Under the pieces are notes generated by a model that was not told where the DNA came from, did no database searches, and worked only from the letters and a program-made list of their open reading frames with translations. The translations under genes were made by a program, and so were the position numbers. Shown piece after piece: positions 60,183 to 64,000 of a DNA stretch of 64,000 bases (positions are counted from its first letter, which is position 1; the number at the start of each line of letters is the position of its first letter). Source of the stretch: Aeromonas lusitana (GTDB lineage Bacteria > Pseudomonadota > Gammaproteobacteria > Enterobacterales > Aeromonadaceae); NCBI RefSeq assembly GCF_002812985.1, contig NZ_PGCP01000003.1, positions 295,235 to 359,234 on the forward strand, read 5' to 3'.

Positions 60183-61943
60183 ATGACCGACCACACCTTT
60201 ATTCCCGGCAAGGACGCGGCGCTGGAAGACTCCATCGAACGCTTCCAGACCAAGCTGCAAGCCCTGGGGTTTGATATCGAGGAAGCCTCCTGGCTCAACC
60301 CCGTGCCCAACGTCTGGTCCGTGCATATCCGCGACAAGGAGTGCGCCCTCTGCTTCACCAACGGCAAGGGTGCCAGCAAGAAGGCGGCGCTCGCCTCCGC
60401 CCTCGGCGAATACTTCGAGCGTCTCTCCACCAACTACTTCTTTGCCGACTTCTATCTGGGCGAACAGGTAGCGAACGGTGACTTCGTTCACTATCCGAAC
60501 GAGAAGTGGTTCCCCATCGAGGGGGATCAGCTGCCCGCCGGCCTGCTCGACAGCTTCACCCGCAAGTTCTACAACCCGGACGGGGAAGTGACCGCCGACA
60601 TGCTGGTAGATCTGCAATCGGGCAACGAGGGCCGCGGCATCGTCGCGCTGCCGTTCGAGCGCCAGTCCGATCACCAGACCGTCTATATCCCGATGAACAT
60701 CATCGGCAACCTCTATGTCTCCAACGGCATGAGCGCCGGCAACACCAAGACCGAGGCCCGCACCCAGGGGCTGTCCGAGGTGTTCGAGCGCCACGTGAAG
60801 AACAAGATCATCGCCGAGGCCATCAGCCTGCCGGAGATCCCGACCGAGGTGATCGCCCGCTACCCCGGCATCGCCGCCTCCATCGCGGCGCTCGAGGCCG
60901 AAGGCTTCCCCATCTACAGCTTCGATGCCTCCTTGGGCGGTCGTTACCCCGTCATCTGCGTGGTGCTGCTCAACCCGAGCAACGGCACCTGCTTTGCTTC
61001 CTTCGGCGCCCACCCGCGCTTCGAAGTGGCGTTCGAGCGCACCGTCACCGAGCTGCTGCAGGGCCGTGGCCTGAAAGATCTGGACGTGTTCGTACCGCCC
61101 TCGTTTGACAACGAGCAGGTGGCGGATCACCACAACCTGGAGACCCACTTCATCGACTCCTCCGGCCTCATCAGCTGGGATCTGTTCAAGCAGGATGCGG
61201 ACTTCGAGTTCGCCGATTGGGACTTCCGTGGCACCTCCCAGGAAGAGTTCGATCACCTGATCGGCATCTTCCACGAGCTGGAGCAGCCGGTCTACATCGC
61301 CGATTACGAGCACCTTGGCGTCTACGCCTGTCGCATCCTGGTGCCCGGCATGTCCGACATCTATCCGGTCGAGGATCTGCTGCTGGCCAACAACACCATG
61401 GGCGCACACCTGCGGGAAGTGATCCTGGCGCTGCCGTCCCTGGAGTGGGATGCCGAGCAATACATGGCGCTGTTCGATCAGCTCGATGAAGAGGGCCACG
61501 ACGAGCGTACCCGGGTGCGCGAGCTGCTCGGCATCGCCGCCGCCAAGGGCACGGCCCTGCATACCCTGCGGGTCGGTGAGCTCAAGGCCATGCTGGCACT
61601 GGCCGCAGGCGAGCTGGAAAGCGCGCTGGATCTCATCGACTGGACCATGGAGTTCAACCAGTCTGTGTTCCCAAGCGATCGCGCCAACTACTACCGCGCC
61701 CTGCGTGCCTGCGTCGAGCTGTTCCTGGACGAGGAGCGCGATCCCGAGCAGTACCGCCCGGTGTTCGCCCGCATGTTCGGGGAAGCGGCGCTGGCCGAGG
61801 CCTGGGCCCACGCCAGTGGCGAGGCGCGCTTCCACGGCCTGGCGGCAGCGGATCTGTCCCTGTCCCAGTTCCCGCTGCACCAGAAGCTGCTGGCCGCCTA
61901 TGAGAAGCTACAGAAGGCCAAACGAGCCCATTCCTGGGCCTGA
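60183..61943 (+). CDS. ycaO: YcaO-family protein (RimO-associated)
   Basis: A 586-residue ATP-binding protein of the YcaO fold. It is reported in E. coli to assist RimO in beta-methylthiolation of ribosomal protein S12. The conserved ATP-site segments are visible (GKGASKKAALASALGEYFERLSTNYFF, NGMSAGNTKTEARTQGLSEVFERHVKNK, ERTVTELLQGRGLKDLD). The C-terminal region has TPR-like helices and no Pro-rich tail of the azoline-making type. The ATG at 60183 is preferred to the adjacent GTG. It lies upstream of focA-pflB, the same order as in E. coli. Confidence 0.95.
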   Translation: MTDHTFIPGKDAALEDSIERFQTKLQALGFDIEEASWLNPVPNVWSVHIRDKECALCFTNGKGASKKAALASALGEYFERLSTNYFFADFYLGEQVANGDFVHYPNEKWFPIEGDQLPAGLLDSFTRKFYNPDGEVTADMLVDLQSGNEGRGIVALPFERQSDHQTVYIPMNIIGNLYVSNGMSAGNTKTEARTQGLSEVFERHVKNKIIAEAISLPEIPTEVIARYPGIAASIAALEAEGFPIYSFDASLGGRYPVICVVLLNPSNGTCFASFGAHPRFEVAFERTVTELLQGRGLKDLDVFVPPSFDNEQVADHHNLETHFIDSSGLISWDLFKQDADFEFADWDFRGTSQEEFDHLIGIFHELEQPVYIADYEHLGVYACRILVPGMSDIYPVEDLLLANNTMGAHLREVILALPSLEWDAEQYMALFDQLDEEGHDERTRVRELLGIAAAKGTALHTLRVGELKAMLALAAGELESALDLIDWTMEFNQSVFPSDRANYYRALRACVELFLDEERDPEQYRPVFARMFGEAALAEAWAHASGEARFHGLAAADLSLSQFPLHQKLLAAYEKLQKAKRAHSWA

Positions 61944-61957
61944 TGTGGTAATGTAAT

Positions 61958-61985
61958 GAAGGGGCCTGATGGCCCCTTCTGTTTT
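61958..61985 (+). terminator. Rho-independent terminator of ycaO
   Basis: GAAGGGGCC-TGAT-GGCCCCTTC followed by TGTTTTA. Confidence 0.88.
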
Positions 61986-62326
61986 ATGGTCTACGCTTTG
62001 GGCTGTTTGTTATTCAGGGATGAAATAAAAAACAAAAAATACCCCTAAGGGGGTTGTTAACGGGGCCCGGTATGTGCTGCGTTGCTGCAAACATATCTTG
62101 CCGATATATTTTTACCAAAAATAATTATAAACTGTTTTAAATCATAAACTTAATCACGACACCATTTCTGTTTCACCTGAAATCGCGTGTAAAGTCAAGC
62201 TGCCAGCGGGGTCATTTTTCTGTAGTAAAATTACATTCACAATATGTAATTCTTGATCCGAGTCAATTTTGGCGATCTGCCCCTTTGTTATGATTTCCAC
62301 AGGCAAAATATGCAGGTACATGAGAA
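61986..62326. promoter_or_regulatory. focA-pflB control region
   Basis: An AT-rich ~340-base region without a gene. It holds an FNR-like site (62253-62266) and an inverted repeat ATTACAT-N7-ATGTAAT (62230-62250). The E. coli counterpart has several FNR- and ArcA-dependent promoters. Confidence 0.6.
62253..62266. promoter_or_regulatory. FNR box upstream of focA
   Basis: TTGATCCGAGTCAA matches the FNR consensus TTGAT-N4-ATCAA at 9 of 10 positions and lies ~65 bases ahead of focA. Anaerobic activation is expected. Confidence 0.75.
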
Positions 62327-63175
62327 TTGAAAGCTGAATCTCCCTTTGATTGTCTGAAGCCCGAAGCCATCGCCGCCCTGGCCGAAGACATTACTTATGC
62401 CAAGGCCACCAAGCCTGCATACAAGGTCATCCCCCTGGCCATCACAGCTGGCGCCTTCATCGCCATCGCGTTCATCTTTTATATCACTGTCACCACCGGC
62501 AGCAGCGGCATGTCCTGGGGCATGTCCAAGTTAGTCGGCGGTCTGTGCTTCTCCCTCGGCCTCATCCTCTGCGTGCTGCTCGGTGCCGAGCTGTTCACCT
62601 CCACCACCCTGACCCTGGTGGCCAAGGCGGCCAATCGCATCAGCTGGGCTCAGCTGTTCAAGAACTGGGGCCTGGTCTACTTCGGTAACCTGATTGGCGG
62701 CCTCATCATGGTGGCGCTCATCATCATGTCCGCCGAGTACACGGCCGCCAACGGCCAATGGGGTCTCAACGCCCTCAACGTCGCCCAGCACAAGATCCAC
62801 CACAGCTTCTTCGAGGCCGTTGCCCTCGGTATTCTCTGCAACCTCATGGTGTGTCTCGCCGTGTGGATGGCGTTCGGCGCCCGCAGTGCCACCGACAAGG
62901 TGATGGTCATGCTGCTCCCCGTCGCCATGTTCGTGGCCTCCGGTTTTGAGCACAGCATCGCAAACATGTTTATGATCCCGGTTGGCATCGCTATCCACAG
63001 CGTCGCAGGTCCGGAATTCTGGCAGGCCATCGGCCAGGACCCGGCAAGCTTCGCCGACCTGACCGTATCCAACTTCGTTCTACACAACCTCATCCCGGTC
63101 ACCATAGGTAATATCATTGGTGGTGGCGTGATGGTTGGCTTGACTTACTGGTTTATCTTCCGTCGCCATCATTAA
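62327..63175 (+). CDS. focA: Formate channel FocA
   Basis: A pentameric inner-membrane formate/nitrite channel. The 282-residue protein has six membrane segments and the FNT motifs: FVASGFEHSIANMFMIPVGI with the central His, and NLIPVTIGNIIGGGVMVGLTYW. The start is a TTG giving MKAESPFDCLKPEA, matching the family N-terminus; no better ATG exists. A five-codon ATG frame (62320) overlaps this start and ends inside focA. First gene of focA-pflB. Confidence 0.95.
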   Translation: MKAESPFDCLKPEAIAALAEDITYAKATKPAYKVIPLAITAGAFIAIAFIFYITVTTGSSGMSWGMSKLVGGLCFSLGLILCVLLGAELFTSTTLTLVAKAANRISWAQLFKNWGLVYFGNLIGGLIMVALIIMSAEYTAANGQWGLNALNVAQHKIHHSFFEAVALGILCNLMVCLAVWMAFGARSATDKVMVMLLPVAMFVASGFEHSIANMFMIPVGIAIHSVAGPEFWQAIGQDPASFADLTVSNFVLHNLIPVTIGNIIGGGVMVGLTYWFIFRRHH

Positions 63176-63216
63176 GGACGGCGACAGACACATAAATACC
63201 TTGAGAGGTAATGAAA

Positions 63217-64000
63217 ATGGCAGAACTTAACGAACAGTTCCAAAAAGCATGGGAAGGCTTCGCAGCCGGTGAATGGCAGACCTCTGTCAACACCCGTGAT
63301 TTCATCCAGAAGAACTACACCCCGTATGAAGGTGACGAGTCCTTCCTGGCTGGTGCGACCGAAGCTACCGCCAAGCTGTGGGACAAGGTCATGGAAGGCA
63401 TCAAGATCGAGAACCGCACTCACGCGCCGGTCGATTTTGATACTGACCTGCCCTCCACCATTACCGCTCACGATGCCGGCTATATCGACCAGAGCCTGGA
63501 GCAAATCGTTGGTCTGCAGACTGACAAGCCGCTCAAGCGCGCCATCATCGCCAACGGCGGTATCAAGATGGTCAAGACTTCCTGCGAAGTCTACGGCCGC
63601 CAACTTGACCCCATGGTCGAGAAGATCTTCACCGAGTACCGCAAGACCCACAACCAGGGCGTGTTCGATGTCTACACCAAGGACATCCTGAACTGCCGTA
63701 AGTCTGGCGTCATTACCGGTCTGCCGGATGCCTACGGCCGTGGCCGTATCATCGGTGACTACCGCCGTGTTGCCCTGTACGGTATCGACTTCCTGATGGC
63801 CGACAAACTGGCCCAGTTCAAGTCCCTGCAGGCTGATCTGGAAAACGGTGTCAACCTGGAAGCCACCATCCGTCTGCGCGAAGAGATCTCCGAGCAGCAC
63901 CGTGCCCTGGCCCAGATGAAGGTGATGGCTGCCAAATATGGCTGCGACATCTCTGTACCGGCCAAGACCGCCAAAGAAGCCGTACAGTGGACCTACTTCG
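63217..64000 (+). CDS. pflB: Pyruvate formate-lyase (partial, right edge)
   Basis: Splits pyruvate and CoA into acetyl-CoA and formate by a glycyl radical, in anaerobic growth. Only the first 261 residues are in the window, so the active-site cysteines and the glycyl-radical loop are not visible. What is seen is near-identical to the enteric enzyme (NTRDFIQKNYTPYEGDESFLAGATEAT, GVITGLPDAYGRGRIIGDYRRVALYG). The ATG at 63217 is preferred over 63211 by homology (MAELNEQF) and by spacing to GAGAGG. It follows focA by 41 bases. Confidence 0.97.
   Translation, partial: MAELNEQFQKAWEGFAAGEWQTSVNTRDFIQKNYTPYEGDESFLAGATEATAKLWDKVMEGIKIENRTHAPVDFDTDLPSTITAHDAGYIDQSLEQIVGLQTDKPLKRAIIANGGIKMVKTSCEVYGRQLDPMVEKIFTEYRKTHNQGVFDVYTKDILNCRKSGVITGLPDAYGRGRIIGDYRRVALYGIDFLMADKLAQFKSLQADLENGVNLEATIRLREEISEQHRALAQMKVMAAKYGCDISVPAKTAKEAVQWTYF

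Overview
The window looks like a chromosomal segment of an Aeromonas-type gammaproteobacterium. It is GC-rich, and its gene order follows the enteric/Vibrio core in several blocks: guaBA, the psp and sap operons, cvpA-purF, serS-rarA-lolA-ftsK-lrp, trxB, aat-bpt-infA-clpA-clpS-cspD, and ycaO-focA-pflB. It also carries genes typical of aquatic relatives: PhhA/PhhB, alanine dehydrogenase, MiaE, a large secreted amylase and HutW. No tRNA, rRNA, IS element, prophage or CRISPR array was seen. The assignment to Aeromonas rests on remembered gene content and protein similarity, not on a search.

Layout. 1-5.5 kb: the 3' part of a PAS-AraC regulator, a small stefin-like (cystatin) protein, guaB-guaA and a YitT-family membrane protein. 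5.5-6.3 kb: a non-coding stretch with two NtrC-like palindromes, a sigma-54-like promoter and a heptanucleotide repeat. 6.4-12.2 kb: a multi-domain GH13 amylase diverging from tonB-exbB-exbD; tonB carries an apparent one-base frameshift. 12.3-18.9 kb: an EamA transporter, xseA, hutW and a yfiR-yfiN-yfiB cyclic-di-GMP module. 19-22 kb: tyrR, then phhA-phhB for phenylalanine catabolism. 22-33.2 kb: the pspABC-ycjX-ycjF membrane-stress operon, divergent pspF, and sapABCDF. The gene junctions in psp and sap hold tiny bridging reading frames, several of them made from partial duplications of the neighbouring gene.

33.2-38.7 kb: a triplicated ~103-bp repeat with terminator-like hairpins, miaE, and an AscG-like repressor divergent from ascF-ascB (beta-glucoside PTS and 6-phospho-beta-glucosidase). 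38.7-47.3 kb: cvpA-purF with a PurR-like box, serS, rarA, lolA and ftsK. 47.3-53.9 kb: lrp divergent from ald, trxB, a dual-receiver GGDEF protein, a glycine-zipper protein, and aat-bpt-infA. 53.9-64 kb: clpS-clpA, cspD, asd, sugE/gdx under a guanidine-II riboswitch, a free-standing B3/B4 domain protein, ycaO, and focA-pflB, with pflB cut by the right edge.

The genes group by function. Iron uptake is represented by tonB-exbBD and hutW. Envelope stress and peptide or cation handling are represented by psp and sap. N-end rule proteolysis brings together Aat, Bpt, ClpS and ClpA. Purine synthesis appears as guaBA and purF, and anaerobic pyruvate/formate metabolism as focA-pflB. The most unusual signals are the duplicated junction micro-ORFs in psp and sap, the bacterial stefin, the tonB frameshift, and the nitrogen-type control region ahead of the YitT gene.
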